A stretch of 64,000 nucleotides of DNA from Streptomyces sp. NBC_01217 (GTDB taxonomy: Bacteria > Actinomycetota > Actinomycetes > Streptomycetales > Streptomycetaceae): NCBI RefSeq assembly GCF_035994185.1, contig NZ_CP108538.1, positions 1,302,001 through 1,366,000 of the forward strand. The letters run 5' to 3'. Both the position numbers and the translations under genes were made by a program. The notes below the pieces were generated by a model. It searched no databases. It was not told the DNA's origin and saw nothing but the letters and a program-made list of their open reading frames with translations. Of the stretch, positions 51,347 to 60,770 are shown in pieces. The stretch's first letter is position 1; each line of letters opens with the position of its first letter.

Positions 51347-52285
51347 ATGTACGACCCGACACGGCTCGCGGCGCTCGTGGCGGTCGCCGAGGCCGGATCG
51401 ATCACCCGGGCCGCCGCCCGCCTCGGCTACACCGCACCGGCGCTCTCCCAGCAGATCGCCAAGCTGGAGCGGGAGTCGGGCGCCGCACTGCTGGTGCGCC
51501 ATCACAGGGGGGCCCGCCTCACGGCCGCGGGCGAGCTGCTGCTGGGACGCGCCCGGCGGATCCTTGACGAGATGGACCTGGCCCGCCATGAGCTGGCCCG
51601 GCTCTCCGGGCTCTCCGGCGGGCGCCTGAGGGTCGGCACGTTCACCACTGCGGGCATCCATCTGCTGCCGCCGGTGCTGAGCGCGTTTCGCCGCGCCCAT
51701 CCGGATGTGGAGCTGGCGGTCGCCGAGTACGAGCCGCCGGACGGGGTGACGGCAGTGGCCGAGGGCGAGGTCGACCTCGCACTGACCCATGTGTACGAGC
51801 CGGCGGCCGCGGCGGCCTGGCCCTCCGGGGTGTTCGCCGAACCGCTGCTGGTCGAGGAGCTGGTGCTGATCACGGCGGTCGGTCAGATGCTGGCCGAGGG
51901 GACCGGGAGACTGCCGGTGACGGAGCTTGCGGGGCGGCCTCTGATCAGCAGCGCGCCGAGGCATCCGCCGCGTCGTGGGGTGGAGCAGGCGCTGGCCGAG
52001 GCGGGGGCGACCCCTGCCGTGGTCTGCGAGTCGCCCGGTTATGCGCTGGTGTGTGCGCTGGTCAGCGCGGGCATCGGAGTGGCGGTCGTGCCGGAGATGG
52101 TTGCCGCGATGTCGTCGACGCCGCTGTCCGTGCGGCGACTGGAACCCGCTTCGTACCGGCGGACGATCTCGATGGTGCACCGCGGAGACCGGGCGAGCGC
52201 CGCCGCCGCGACACTCCAGGCGCTGTTGCGCAGTGGTTTCGGGCGGGCGGGCTCGGCTCAGCGGTCGAGCGGTGAGGCGGGGTGA
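51347..52285 (+). CDS. LysR-family regulator, probably of the divergent exporter
   Basis: A 312-residue LysR protein. The winged HTH is at residues 5-65 (ITRAAARLGYTAPALSQQIA) and a substrate-binding-like domain follows from about 90. AAAGGAAC precedes ATG 51347. The 72-bp gap to the LysE gene contains TTGCAATCTTCTGG, a possible LysR half-site region. ArgP/LysG-type regulation of the exporter by its amino-acid substrate is inferred from arrangement. Confidence 0.9.
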   Translation: MYDPTRLAALVAVAEAGSITRAAARLGYTAPALSQQIAKLERESGAALLVRHHRGARLTAAGELLLGRARRILDEMDLARHELARLSGLSGGRLRVGTFTTAGIHLLPPVLSAFRRAHPDVELAVAEYEPPDGVTAVAEGEVDLALTHVYEPAAAAAWPSGVFAEPLLVEELVLITAVGQMLAEGTGRLPVTELAGRPLISSAPRHPPRRGVEQALAEAGATPAVVCESPGYALVCALVSAGIGVAVVPEMVAAMSSTPLSVRRLEPASYRRTISMVHRGDRASAAAATLQALLRSGFGRAGSAQRSSGEAG

Positions 52286-52660
52286 CCAGGCGGCCGGGAG
52301 GCGGGGAGCGGGCGGATCGGACGGCCGGTCAGCTCTGCACGGGGACGCTCCAAGGGAGCTCGATCCAGACCGTCTTGCCGCCGTCGGCGGTGGGGGTGAC
52401 GGTGAGCCTGCCCCCGCACTCCTTGGCCAGACAGCGGATGATCACCATGCCGCGTCCGTTGTCCTGTTGAACGGCCGCGGGCAGCCGCCGGGGCCGGCGC
52501 GGGTGACTGTCCGTCACCCCCAGGTGCAGTTGTTCCTCCCGCTCCAGCCTCAGGTCCACGGTGAAGGTGGGCGACTGTCCGAAGGTGTGCTGGACGGCGT
52601 TGGTCGCGAGCTCCGAGACGATGAGCTGGATGCTGTCGGCGTACTCCGTGCCGGCGGCTA

Positions 52661-53742
52661 GGTCCTGTACGGAGTTCAGATCACGGTTCGGGTAATCCGC
52701 AGCGCGGAACCGTGTGCGCTTGATAGGCCATCAGGTATGGCACGTGGCGATGTGACCGATGAGCAGTGGTCCCTGATTGAGCCCCACCTCCCGCTGGGAG
52801 TATCCGGACCCATACCTGACCTGCGAAAACACTTCAACGCGACGATGTGGCGGTTCCGCACCGGCAGCCCCTGGCGAGACGTGCCTGCCGAGTACGGTCC
52901 GTGGTCGAGCGTCTACGACCGCTTCCGTATCTGGACGCGCGAGGGCGTCTTCCAGCACCTGATGGAGACGGTCATCGGTTATGCCGCAGAACGCGGTGAG
53001 GCAGACCTGTCGCTGGTCAGCGTGGACTCTGCTACCTCCCGCGCTCACCACCACGCCGCCGGGATGGTTCTGGACGAAGAGCAGTTGGAAGCGCTGGTGG
53101 AGGCCGCAGAGTCCGAAAAGGGGGCGGGAAGAAGGGACGGGAGCCGCAATACGATCAGGACGGGGACCCGGAACGAGCCGAGCGGCAGCGGTTGCGGCGA
53201 CGCCGCCGGGCCCGTTTGAAGGCTGCTGAGCTCGGTCGTTCCCGGGGCGGGCTGACCAGCAAGGTGCACTTGTCAGCCGAACGGCGCTGCCGTCCACTGT
53301 CGTTCGTCCTCACCCCCGGCCAGGCCGGTGACAGCCCGCAGTTCGCGCGGGTCGTGGACAAGATCAAGGTCCGTGGCAGGAGGGGCCGGCCCCGCACCCG
53401 CCCGGACGCGGTCGCCGGCGACAAGGCGTACTCCTCCCGCCGCAACCGCGCCTACCTGCGCAAACGCCAAATCCGGGCGGTGATCCCGGAGAAGGCGGAC
53501 CAGACGGCCAACCGCAAAAAGAAGGGCTCGCGCGGAGGCCGCCCCGTCAGTCACGACGCCGAGCTGTACAAGGACCGCAACACGGTCGAGCGGTGCATCA
53601 ACCGGCTGCGCAACTGGCGCGGGATCGCCACCCGCTACGACAAGACTCCCGAGAGCTACCTGGCCGGACTCCACCTGTGCGGCACGATGCTGTGGCTACG
53701 CAGCATCACCCGACGAGCATGATCTGAACTCCGTACAGGACC
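52661..53742 (+). mobile_element. IS5-family insertion sequence (IS427-like), 1082 bp
   Basis: The ends are perfect 23-bp inverted repeats starting GGTCCTGTACGGAGTTCAG. A TA direct repeat flanks the element (52659-52660 and 53743-53744), which agrees with the 2-bp TA duplications of the IS427 subgroup. It carries one transposase gene in two frames. The ends and frames look intact, so it may be recently acquired and possibly still mobile. Confidence 0.93.
52737..53722 (+). CDS. IS5-family DDE transposase expressed by -1 frameshift
   Basis: The first frame (52737-53219) begins MARGDVTDEQWSLIEPHLPL and contains SLVSVDSATS, the first catalytic Asp. The second frame (ending 53722) contains VAGDKAYSSRRNR (second Asp) and YKDRNTVERCINRLRNWR (catalytic Glu in the Y-R-E pattern). 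Joining them needs a -1 shift; the slippery heptamer A AAG GGG at 53117-53123 lies in the overlap and leads into GKKGREPQYDQDG. A product of about 328 residues is expected. ATG 52737 is preceded by CAGG only, so initiation may be weak. Confidence 0.88.
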
Positions 53743-54048
53743 TAGTCCCCAATCGGTCAGCGCGCCGGCCACATATCTCCGGGCCGCCGAGACCGAGACC
53801 GGGTCGCTCGGCAGAGTGACGCTTGCTTCTTGATGGTCTGCCATGGCGAGCCGCCCCTTTCCCACCTGGACCGGCCCGCGACCGGTCCCGGTTGTGCTAC
53901 GCGCCAGATTGCCACCGATGCTGCCCTCCGTGACGGCGATCCACCAAGATATGCATATATCTGTCGCTCGATGCGGTGAACCCTGCCCCACAAGACCGTA
54001 TGCAGGCGTCACACTGTCCGCTCGGCAGGAAAGGGAGGGAGGCCGCGG

Positions 54049-54909
54049 ATGCACCACGGCCCTGCGGTACGGCGCCGCAAGCTCGGGGAGGAGCTGCGGA
54101 GTCTGCGCCATGCGTCGGAACTGACCAGTCGGGACGCCGCGCGGATGCTCGGCTGGCATCAGTCGAAGGTGAGCCGGATCGAGACCGGTGTCAGTGGGGT
54201 GCGGCCGGCCGATGTCACCCGGCTGCTGGACGCGTACGGCGTGGACGACACGCAGTTGCGGGCGCTCCTGGCGACGCTGGCGGGCTCGGCGGGCGGTGGC
54301 GGCACCGGATGGTGGCATGCCTATCGCGGTCTGATCCCGCCGCAGTACCGCGACTTCATCAGTCTGGAGTCCCAGGCGCGGACCGCACGGACCCTGGAGA
54401 CCTCGGTGGTGCCGGGGCTCCTGCAGACGGCCGATTACGCGCGTGCGGTGACCCGGGCATCGCTGGACGGGCTGCCCGCGGGCCAGTTGGACTCCCTGGT
54501 GGAGGTGCGGCTCGCCCGGCAGGGGGTGCTGCGGACCGATCCGCCGCTGCGGCTCAGTGCGGTGCTCGACGAGGCGGTGCTGCGGCGTGAGGTCGGCGGG
54601 CGCCGGGTGATGAGGGACCAGCTGCGCCATCTGACCCGTGTGGCTCAACTACCCCACGTGGAACTCCAGTTGTTGCCGTTCTCGGTCGGTGGCCACGCCG
54701 GCCTCACCGGACCTTTCGTTATCTTCTCATTTCCGAACACTTCTGATCTGGACGTGGTGGTTCTCGACCATTTGACGAGTAGCCTCTATCTGGAGCGGAA
54801 AGAAGACCTTGAGGCGTACAGCTCGGCCTTCCACACGATGCAGGCACACGCGCTGTCGCCGCAGCACTCGTTGGATCTCATCGCCGCGATCGACCGCGAC
54901 GGCCGGTGA
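54049..54909 (+). CDS. XRE-family regulator with DUF5753 (WhiJ/AbaA-type)
   Basis: A 286-residue protein with an N-terminal XRE HTH (SRDAARMLGWHQSKVSRIET, about residues 27-46) and a C-terminal DUF5753 domain (YRDFISLESQARTARTLETS and VVPGLLQTADYARAV, then LTRVAQLPHVELQLLPF). Such proteins work with a DUF397 partner, encoded next, and often with an ATP-binding protein, encoded divergently but interrupted by an IS. They affect development or antibiotic production in Streptomyces. GGGAGGGAGG precedes ATG 54049. Confidence 0.93.
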   Translation: MHHGPAVRRRKLGEELRSLRHASELTSRDAARMLGWHQSKVSRIETGVSGVRPADVTRLLDAYGVDDTQLRALLATLAGSAGGGGTGWWHAYRGLIPPQYRDFISLESQARTARTLETSVVPGLLQTADYARAVTRASLDGLPAGQLDSLVEVRLARQGVLRTDPPLRLSAVLDEAVLRREVGGRRVMRDQLRHLTRVAQLPHVELQLLPFSVGGHAGLTGPFVIFSFPNTSDLDVVVLDHLTSSLYLERKEDLEAYSSAFHTMQAHALSPQHSLDLIAAIDRDGR

Positions 54910-54933
54910 GCCAGAACCGCCCGAGGGGGCCTC

Positions 54934-55140
54934 ATGCCGGATTGCCTCGCACAGCACGAGTTACGGTGGCGGCGCAGCAGCCGAAGCACGGGTATGAACA
55001 ACTGCGTGGAGACCTCGCCGTTCGGTGACGGGCGGCTGGCCGTGCGGGACTCCAAGGACGTGTCCAGGCCACCCCTGCGGTTCTCCGCGGCGGCCTGGAC
55101 ATCCTTCGTCTCCGGTCTGCACCGGGCTCCGGTCAGCTGA
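54934..55140 (+). CDS. DUF397 small partner protein
   Basis: A 68-residue protein with the DUF397 pattern: WRRSSRSTGMNNCVETSPF, then VRDSKDVSRPPLRFSAAAW. It lies 24 bp after the DUF5753 gene and has GAGGGGG before ATG 54934. DUF397 proteins bind and modulate the adjacent XRE regulator, and many act as the antitoxin-like partner. Its last 8 bp overlap the bioF stop region on the other strand. Confidence 0.92.
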   Translation: MPDCLAQHELRWRRSSRSTGMNNCVETSPFGDGRLAVRDSKDVSRPPLRFSAAAWTSFVSGLHRAPVS

Positions 55141-56275
55141 CGGGAGCGGCCCGCAGCACGACGGCCACGGCGGCGGCGATCTGGTCCCTGGTCAGATCGG
55201 CTCGCGCGGTCAGCCGCAGCCGGGAGACACCGTCCGGCACCGACGGCGGCCGGAAGCACCCCACCGCGATTCCTTCGGTGCGGCAGTCGGCCGCCCAGCG
55301 CACCGCCGCATCCGCCGAGGGCGCCCGCACCGAGACCACGGCGGCGTCGGGGCGTACGGCGGTCAGACCGGCCTCGGTCAGCCGCTCGTGGAGGGCGGTG
55401 GCGACCGCACGGGCCCGGCCGGCGCGTTCCGGCTCGCGGCGCAGCAGCCGCAGGCTCCCGAGGGCGGCGCCCGCCGCGGCCGGTGCGAGGCCCGTGTCGA
55501 AGATGAACGTACGGGCCGTGTTGACCAGATGCTCGATGACCCGGGCCGGGCCGAGGACCGCTCCGCCCTGGCTGCCCAGGGACTTGGAGAGGGTGAGCGT
55601 GGTGACGATTCCCTCCCCGCCCGCGAGTCCGGCGGCGGCGAGTGCGCCCCGGCCGCCTTCGCCCAGCACTCCGAGGCCGTGCGCGTCGTCGACGAGCAGT
55701 GCGGCGCCCTCCGCCCGGCAGACACCGGCCAGTTCGGGCAGTGGTGCGGCGTCGCCGTCGACCGAGAAGACCGAGTCTGTGACCGCCAGCGCGCGCCCGC
55801 CGTGCGTCTGCAGGGCCTTGCGTACGGCATCGGGATCGGCATGCGGCACGACGGCGGTCTCGGCCCGCGAGAGCCGGCAACCGTCGACGATCGAGGCGTG
55901 GTTGCCGGTGTCGGAGACGATCAGCGATCCCCGGCCGGTGAGCGCGGTGAGGGCGGCGAGATTGGCCGCGTAGCCCGATGACAGCACCAGTGCCGCCTCG
56001 AAGCCACAGAAGTCGGCCAGTTCTCGTTCGAGTTCGGCATGCAGGGCGGTCGAGCCGGTGACGAGCCGCGATCCGGTCGCCCCCGCACCCCACCGGCGCG
56101 CGGCCTCGGCGGCGGCGGCGGTGATCTCGGGGTGCCGGGTCAGGCCCAGATAGTCATTGCTCGCGAGGTCCAGGAGTTCCGGTTCGGCGGGCCGGGGGCG
56201 GAGCGTGCGGACGAGTCCGGCGTCCGCACGGCGGCGCGCCTCGTCATCGATCCAGTCGAACGGGGCGAAGGGCAT
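55133..56275 (-). CDS. bioF: 8-amino-7-oxononanoate synthase
   Basis: A 380-residue PLP enzyme condensing pimeloyl thioester with L-alanine in biotin synthesis. ASNDYLGLTRHPEI, GAGATGSRLVTGSTALHAEL, DDAHGLGVLGEGGRG and the PLP lysine in TTLTLSKSLGSQGGAVLG are all diagnostic. AAGGGA precedes ATG 56275. It is divergent from bioBAD, separated by 142 bp that must hold both promoters. No bioC or bioH was seen here. Confidence 0.95.
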   Translation of the reverse strand: MPFAPFDWIDDEARRRADAGLVRTLRPRPAEPELLDLASNDYLGLTRHPEITAAAAEAARRWGAGATGSRLVTGSTALHAELERELADFCGFEAALVLSSGYAANLAALTALTGRGSLIVSDTGNHASIVDGCRLSRAETAVVPHADPDAVRKALQTHGGRALAVTDSVFSVDGDAAPLPELAGVCRAEGAALLVDDAHGLGVLGEGGRGALAAAGLAGGEGIVTTLTLSKSLGSQGGAVLGPARVIEHLVNTARTFIFDTGLAPAAAGAALGSLRLLRREPERAGRARAVATALHERLTEAGLTAVRPDAAVVSVRAPSADAAVRWAADCRTEGIAVGCFRPPSVPDGVSRLRLTARADLTRDQIAAAVAVVLRAAPVS

Positions 56276-56417
56276 GAGCGGTCCCTTTTGTAGGCAGCTC
56301 ACAGACCCTAACCGGGGGCGCAGCAGGTCATGGTGTGGCAATACACACACCCTCGACAGGCTCTGTTGTCCGGTTCCTCCTTGGCTGCAGGCCATGCCGT
56401 AGGCCAGGATCAACGCC

Positions 56418-57584
56418 ATGGACCTCCTGAACACGCTGGTGGACAAGGGGCTGCGGCGCGAGCTGCCGACCCGCGAAGAAGCGCTCGCCGTACTGGCGAC
56501 CCCGGACGACGATCTGCTCGAAGTGGTGGCCGCGGCCGGAAAGGTGCGCCGTCAGTGGTTCGGGCGGCGCGTGAAGCTGAACTATCTGGTCAATCTGAAG
56601 TCCGGGCTCTGCCCCGAGGACTGCTCCTACTGCTCGCAGCGGCTCGGCTCGAAGGCCGAGATCCTCAAGTACACGTGGCTGAAGCCGGACGAGGCGTCGA
56701 AGGCCGCCGCCGCCGGGGTGGCGGGGGGCGCCAAGCGGGTCTGTCTGGTGGCGAGCGGTCGCGGTCCGACGGACCGGGACGTCGACCGGGTGTCGCAGAC
56801 CATCGAGGCGATCAAGGAGCAGAACGAGGGCGTCGAGGTGTGCGCCTGCCTCGGTCTGCTCTCCGAGGGCCAGGCCGACCGGCTGCGGTCGGCGGGCGCT
56901 GACGCGTACAACCACAACCTCAACACGTCCGAGGGGACGTACGGGGACATCACCACCACCCACACCTATGCGGACCGGGTGGAGACCGTACAGCAGGCGC
57001 AGGCGGCAGGGCTCTCGGCGTGCTCCGGGCTGATCGCCGGAATGGGTGAGAGCGACGCCGATCTGGTCGATGTCGTCTTCTCGCTGCGCGAGCTGGACCC
57101 GGACTCGGTGCCGGTGAACTTCCTGATCCCGTTCGAGGGAACACCGCTGGCCAAGGAGTGGAACCTCACCCCGCAGCGCTGCCTGCGCATTCTGGCGATG
57201 GTCCGGTTCGTCTGCCCGGATGTGGAGGTCCGGCTCGCGGGCGGGCGCGAGGTGCATCTGCGCTCGATGCAGCCGCTCGCGCTGCACCTGGTCAATTCGA
57301 TCTTCCTGGGCGACTACCTCACCAGTGAGGGACAGGCGGGGCAGGCGGATCTGGACATGATCGCGGACGCCGGTTTCGAGGTGGAGGGAGCGGGAACGAC
57401 GACGCTGCCCTCGCACCGTTCGCAGGTGGGTGGCGGCTGTGGTTCGCACGAGGGCGGGTGCGCGCCCTGCGGTGACGCGCCCGCGGAGACCGCGGCCGAG
57501 CCCGGCGATGTCCCGGCCGCGCGCACGGATCTGGTGGCGGTCCGCCGTCGCGGTGCGGGTACGGATCTCGCCCCCAATGCCTGA
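56418..57584 (+). CDS. bioB: biotin synthase with a Cys-rich C-terminal extension
   Basis: A 388-residue radical-SAM enzyme that inserts sulfur into dethiobiotin. The [4Fe-4S] motif is [11 protein letters not shown]. Ligands of the sulfur-donor [2Fe-2S] cluster are visible in [30 protein letters not shown] and the Arg in [13 protein letters not shown]. The C-terminus carries an additional [15 protein letters not shown] segment and a 40-residue tail absent from E. coli BioB. ATG 56418 follows AGGAT. The bioA start overlaps its stop. Confidence 0.96.
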   Translation: MDLLNTLVDKGLRRELPTREEALAVLATPDDDLLEVVAAAGKVRRQWFGRRVKLNYLVNLKSGLCPEDCSYCSQRLGSKAEILKYTWLKPDEASKAAAAGVAGGAKRVCLVASGRGPTDRDVDRVSQTIEAIKEQNEGVEVCACLGLLSEGQADRLRSAGADAYNHNLNTSEGTYGDITTTHTYADRVETVQQAQAAGLSACSGLIAGMGESDADLVDVVFSLRELDPDSVPVNFLIPFEGTPLAKEWNLTPQRCLRILAMVRFVCPDVEVRLAGGREVHLRSMQPLALHLVNSIFLGDYLTSEGQAGQADLDMIADAGFEVEGAGTTTLPSHRSQVGGGCGSHEGGCAPCGDAPAETAAEPGDVPAARTDLVAVRRRGAGTDLAPNA

Positions 57585-58881
57585 GGCTCTCTCCCCGGCC
57601 GAGCTGCGGTCCCTGGACCGGGCCCACGTCTGGCATCCGTACGGCCCGATGCCGGGACGTCAGGAGCCGCTGGTCGTGGAGTCCGCGTCCGGGGTCCGCC
57701 TCCGGCTCGCCGAACCGGCCCACGGGCAGCACGAGTTGGTCGACGGGATGTCGTCGTGGTGGTCGGCGGTGCACGGCTACAACCACCCGGTGCTCAATGA
57801 GGCGGCACGCGGCCAGCTGGACCGGATGAGTCATGTGATGTTCGGCGGGCTCACCCATGAGCCCGCCGTGCGCCTGGCCACCCGGCTGGTGGAGATCACC
57901 CCGGAACCGCTGCGCCATGTCTTCCTCGCCGACTCCGGGTCGGTGTCGGTCGAGGTCGCGGTGAAGATGTGTCTGCAGTACTGGAGCTCGGCCGGGCGGT
58001 CGGCCAAGCAGCGGCTGCTGACCTGGCGCGGCGGCTATCACGGGGACACCTGGCAGCCGATGTCGGTGTGCGACCCCGAGGGCGGCATGCACGAGCTGTG
58101 GTCGGGTGTGCTGCCCCGGCAGGTCTTCGCGGACGAGCCGCCGGCCGGCTTCGACGCGGAGCCGGACGCCGCGTACGTACAGCACCTGTGGGACCTGATC
58201 GGGGAGCACGCCGACCGGCTGGCCGCGGTGATCGTGGAGCCGGTGGTGCAGGGTGCGGGCGGGATGCGGTTCCACTCCCCCGCTTATCTGCGGGTGCTGC
58301 GCGAGGCGTGCGACGCGCATGACGTGCTGCTGGTGTTCGACGAGATCGCCACGGGTTTCGGCCGTACGGGAAAGCTGTTCGCCGCCGGGCACACGGGCAT
58401 CTCGCCCGATGTCATGTGCGTGGGCAAGGCACTTACCGGCGGCTATCTGACGATGGCGGCGACGCTGTGCACCTCACGGGTGGCGCAGGGCATCTCGCGC
58501 GGCGAGGTACCGGTGCTGGCGCACGGGCCGACGTTCATGGGCAACCCGCTCGCCTCCGCGGTGGCGTGCGCCTCCATCGACCTGCTGCTCGGACAGGACT
58601 GGGAGAAGGAGGTCGAGCGGATCGGCGGCGCGCTGCGCGACGGTCTCGCCCCGGCCGCGAAGCTGCCCGGGGTGCGGGATGTGCGGGTGCTGGGCGCGAT
58701 CGGCGTCGTACAGCTGGATCACGAGGTGGACATGGAGGCCGCGACCCGGGCGGCGGTACGGGAAAGCGTGTGGCTGCGGCCGTTCCGCGATCTCGTCTAC
58801 ACGATGCCGCCGTATGTGACGGGTGACGAGGATGTGGCACGGATCTGCCGTGCCGTGTGCGCGGCCGCGCGGGAGGGCTGA
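57577..58881 (+). CDS. bioA: adenosylmethionine-8-amino-7-oxononanoate aminotransferase
   Basis: A 434-residue class III PLP aminotransferase forming 7,8-diaminopelargonate. [54 protein letters not shown] and the PLP lysine in [10 protein letters not shown] are diagnostic. ATG 57577 overlaps the last 8 bp of bioB (ATGCCTGA), which implies translational coupling. bioD follows with 1 bp between stop and start. Confidence 0.96.
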   Translation: MPEALSPAELRSLDRAHVWHPYGPMPGRQEPLVVESASGVRLRLAEPAHGQHELVDGMSSWWSAVHGYNHPVLNEAARGQLDRMSHVMFGGLTHEPAVRLATRLVEITPEPLRHVFLADSGSVSVEVAVKMCLQYWSSAGRSAKQRLLTWRGGYHGDTWQPMSVCDPEGGMHELWSGVLPRQVFADEPPAGFDAEPDAAYVQHLWDLIGEHADRLAAVIVEPVVQGAGGMRFHSPAYLRVLREACDAHDVLLVFDEIATGFGRTGKLFAAGHTGISPDVMCVGKALTGGYLTMAATLCTSRVAQGISRGEVPVLAHGPTFMGNPLASAVACASIDLLLGQDWEKEVERIGGALRDGLAPAAKLPGVRDVRVLGAIGVVQLDHEVDMEAATRAAVRESVWLRPFRDLVYTMPPYVTGDEDVARICRAVCAAAREG

Positions 58882-58882
58882 G

Positions 58883-59572
58883 ATGACGGTTCTGGTGGTG
58901 ACGGGTACCGGCACGGAGATCGGCAAGACGGTCGTGACCGCGGCCGTGGCGGCGGCCTGCCGGGACCGGCGCGTCGCGGTGCTCAAGCCCGCGCAGACGG
59001 GGCTGGCCCCCGGCGAGCCCGGCGATGCCGCCGAGGTGGCACGGCTGGCGGGCGGCCATGTGACCGCGGTCGAACTGGCGCGGTTCCCCGAACCGTTGGC
59101 ACCGGCCACGGCCGCCCGCAGGGCCGGTCTGGCGCCGGTACGGCCGTACGAGATCGCCGAGGCGGCCGAGAAGCTGGCGGCCGGGCACGATCTGGTGCTG
59201 ATCGAGGGCGCGGGCGGCCTGCTCGTACGGTACGACGACGAGGGCGCGACCCTGGCCGATGCGGCCCGGCTGCTGGGCGCGCCGGTCCTGATCGTGGCAC
59301 CGGCCGGGCTCGGCACGCTCAACGCCACCGCGTTGACCTCGGAAGCTCTGCGGGCCCGGGGGCTGGAGTGCCGCGGTGTGGTGGTGGGCAGCATGCCCGC
59401 CGAGCCGGACCTCGCGGCGCTCTGCAATCTTCAGGACCTTCCGGTGGCCGCGGGCGCCCCGCTGCTGGGTGCGGTGCCGGCCGGTGCGGGGGCGCTGGCG
59501 CCCGCCGAGTTCCGCGCCAGGGCGGGGAGTTGGCTGGCGGCGGAACTGGGCGGGAATCGGCGGGCGGACTGA
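58883..59572 (+). CDS. bioD: dethiobiotin synthetase
   Basis: A 229-residue ATP-dependent carboxylase closing the ureido ring. The P-loop is [15 protein letters not shown], followed by [19 protein letters not shown] and the C-terminal VVGSMP region. GGGAGGG lies about 6 nt before ATG 58883. It is the third gene of the bioBAD operon. Confidence 0.95.
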   Translation: MTVLVVTGTGTEIGKTVVTAAVAAACRDRRVAVLKPAQTGLAPGEPGDAAEVARLAGGHVTAVELARFPEPLAPATAARRAGLAPVRPYEIAEAAEKLAAGHDLVLIEGAGGLLVRYDDEGATLADAARLLGAPVLIVAPAGLGTLNATALTSEALRARGLECRGVVVGSMPAEPDLAALCNLQDLPVAAGAPLLGAVPAGAGALAPAEFRARAGSWLAAELGGNRRAD

Positions 59573-59603
59573 GCGGCTGAGCCGCGCGGGACGGGGAAGA
59601 ATC

Positions 59604-59619
59604 AAGGTAGCCCTACCTT
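59604..59619. promoter_or_regulatory. iron-box-like inverted repeat upstream of the methyltransferase
   Basis: AAGGTAG-CC-CTACCTT has perfect 7-bp arms and resembles the AGGT...ACCT core of DmdR/IdeR boxes, but the centre is one base shorter than the consensus. It lies 33 bp before ATG 59652. Confidence 0.4.
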
Positions 59620-59651
59620 TCCGGTCGAGCGCCGTGTCGAGGAGGTCCGCC

Positions 59652-60329
59652 ATGCGTCTGCGCAGCACGAAGATCCTTGAGGACGCCGTGCACCATCCGG
59701 TCTTCGCCCGGTTCTACGCCCGGATGAGCGTGGCCGCGGAGACCGGGGCGGGGCTGGCCGCGGTGCGCTCGGAACTGCTGGCCGGTCTGTCGGGCCGGGT
59801 CATCGACATAGGGGCGGGCAACGGCCTGAACTTCGCGCACTACCCGCCCGCGGTGTCGGAGGTGGTGGCGATCGAACCCGAGCGCACCCTGCGGCAGTTG
59901 GCGGTACGGTCGGCGCTGCGTGCCGGAATTCCGGTGGATGTGGTGCCGGGTGTGGCAGAGGCCCTGCCGGTGAAGAGCGAGGCGTTCGACGGGGCCGTCA
60001 CGTCGTTGGTGCTGTGCACCGTGCGGAATGTGGAGCGTTCGCTCGCGGAGATCGTACGGGTGCTGCGTCCCGGCGGCGAGCTCCGTTTCTTCGAGCACGT
60101 GCGGGCCGATGACCGGGCCATGGCAACGGTTCAGCTGGCGCTGGACCGTACGGTGTGGCCGCTGGTGGCAGGTGGCTGTCACACGGCGCGCGACACCCTG
60201 GCCGCCATCGAGCGCGCCGGGTTCACGGTGGAGACGTACCGCAGGGTCAGGATGCCCGACTGGGGAATCCGGCTGCCCACATCGGCGTGCGTGCTTGGCG
60301 TGGCGCGGCGGCCGACCGTGGTGAGCTGA
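59652..60329 (+). CDS. class I SAM-dependent methyltransferase
   Basis: A 225-residue methyltransferase with motif I VIDIGAGNGLNFAHYP, a motif II acidic residue in VVAIEPERTL, and VTSLVLCTVRNVERSL plus RVLRPGGELRFFEHV, typical of the UbiE/phospholipid N-methyltransferase-like group. The substrate is unknown. GGAGG (59641-59645) lies 6 nt before ATG 59652. It is 79 bp after bioD on the same strand and has its own possible promoter region with an inverted repeat. Confidence 0.88.
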   Translation: MRLRSTKILEDAVHHPVFARFYARMSVAAETGAGLAAVRSELLAGLSGRVIDIGAGNGLNFAHYPPAVSEVVAIEPERTLRQLAVRSALRAGIPVDVVPGVAEALPVKSEAFDGAVTSLVLCTVRNVERSLAEIVRVLRPGGELRFFEHVRADDRAMATVQLALDRTVWPLVAGGCHTARDTLAAIERAGFTVETYRRVRMPDWGIRLPTSACVLGVARRPTVVS

Positions 60330-60398
60330 CGCATCGGCGCGTCACCGCGTGCCCGCGGCGTCACCGATTCATCGGTCCACCGACGCGCACCGGCGGTG

Positions 60399-60770
60399 TC
60401 ACAGGCTCCACTGGCGCAGTTCGTCGGCGATGGCCCGGACATCCGCCTTGCCCTCCTTCACGAGCCGGGCCAAGTCGCGCACCTGCTCGGGTGAAGTGAT
60501 GACCTTCAGTCCGGAGGCGACGAGATAGCCGTAGGCGACGGCCGAGGAGAACAGGGCATTGGAGTGTTCGAGCGCGGGCACATGGAGCAGCAACTGCAGA
60601 AGGGATGCGGCCCTGGAGTGCGGGTCGCTGTAGACGGGGCTGCCGAAGATCTCGGCCTCATGGCGGGCCACCGCGGCCACTAGCGCGCCCCAGTCGACGA
60701 CCTGTGGATCGCCGGGGGTCTTGTGCTCGGCCACCATGAGCAGCCAGGAAAGGTCGATCTGGAGGTTCAA
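60399..60770 (-). CDS. Fic/Doc-like toxin-family protein lacking the canonical Fic motif
   Basis: A 123-residue protein resembling the Streptomyces proteins usually annotated as Fic-family toxin component. The expected HxFx(D/E)GN(K/R)R motif is not present; the matching region reads HVPALEHSNALFSSAVAYGY. So it may not AMPylate or phosphorylate targets. The start is TTG 60770, overlapping the antitoxin stop as TTGA, with AAAGG upstream. It follows the RHH antitoxin, the normal order for a toxin-antitoxin operon. Confidence 0.75.
   Translation of the reverse strand: MNLQIDLSWLLMVAEHKTPGDPQVVDWGALVAAVARHEAEIFGSPVYSDPHSRAASLLQLLLHVPALEHSNALFSSAVAYGYLVASGLKVITSPEQVRDLARLVKEGKADVRAIADELRQWSL

Larger units (their letters stand above)
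52329..53844 (-). pseudogene. ATP-binding (HATPase_c, RsbW-like) regulatory protein split by an IS
   Basis: The 5' part (53743-53844) begins MADHQEASVTLPSDPVS and ends DWGL; the 3' part (52329-52658) continues AAGTEYADSIQLIVSELATN and ends in PWSVPVQS. Removing 52661-53742 and one TA copy restores one 143-residue frame. The N-box (SELATNAVQH) and G-box-like DNGRGMVII are kept in the 3' part. Intact members are serine-kinase-like anti-sigma proteins that accompany XRE-DUF5753 and DUF397 genes, which are present just beyond. The gene is expected to be inactive in its current state. Confidence 0.9.

Noticed and set aside
59604..59619. Confident DmdR/IdeR iron box
   Set aside because: The spacing between AGGT and ACCT is 6 and not 7 nt, so it is listed only as iron-box-like.
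60330..60398. CRISPR-like or other repeat with GCGTCACCG copies after the methyltransferase
   Set aside because: Only two short copies in a 69-bp gap, with no regular spacing.
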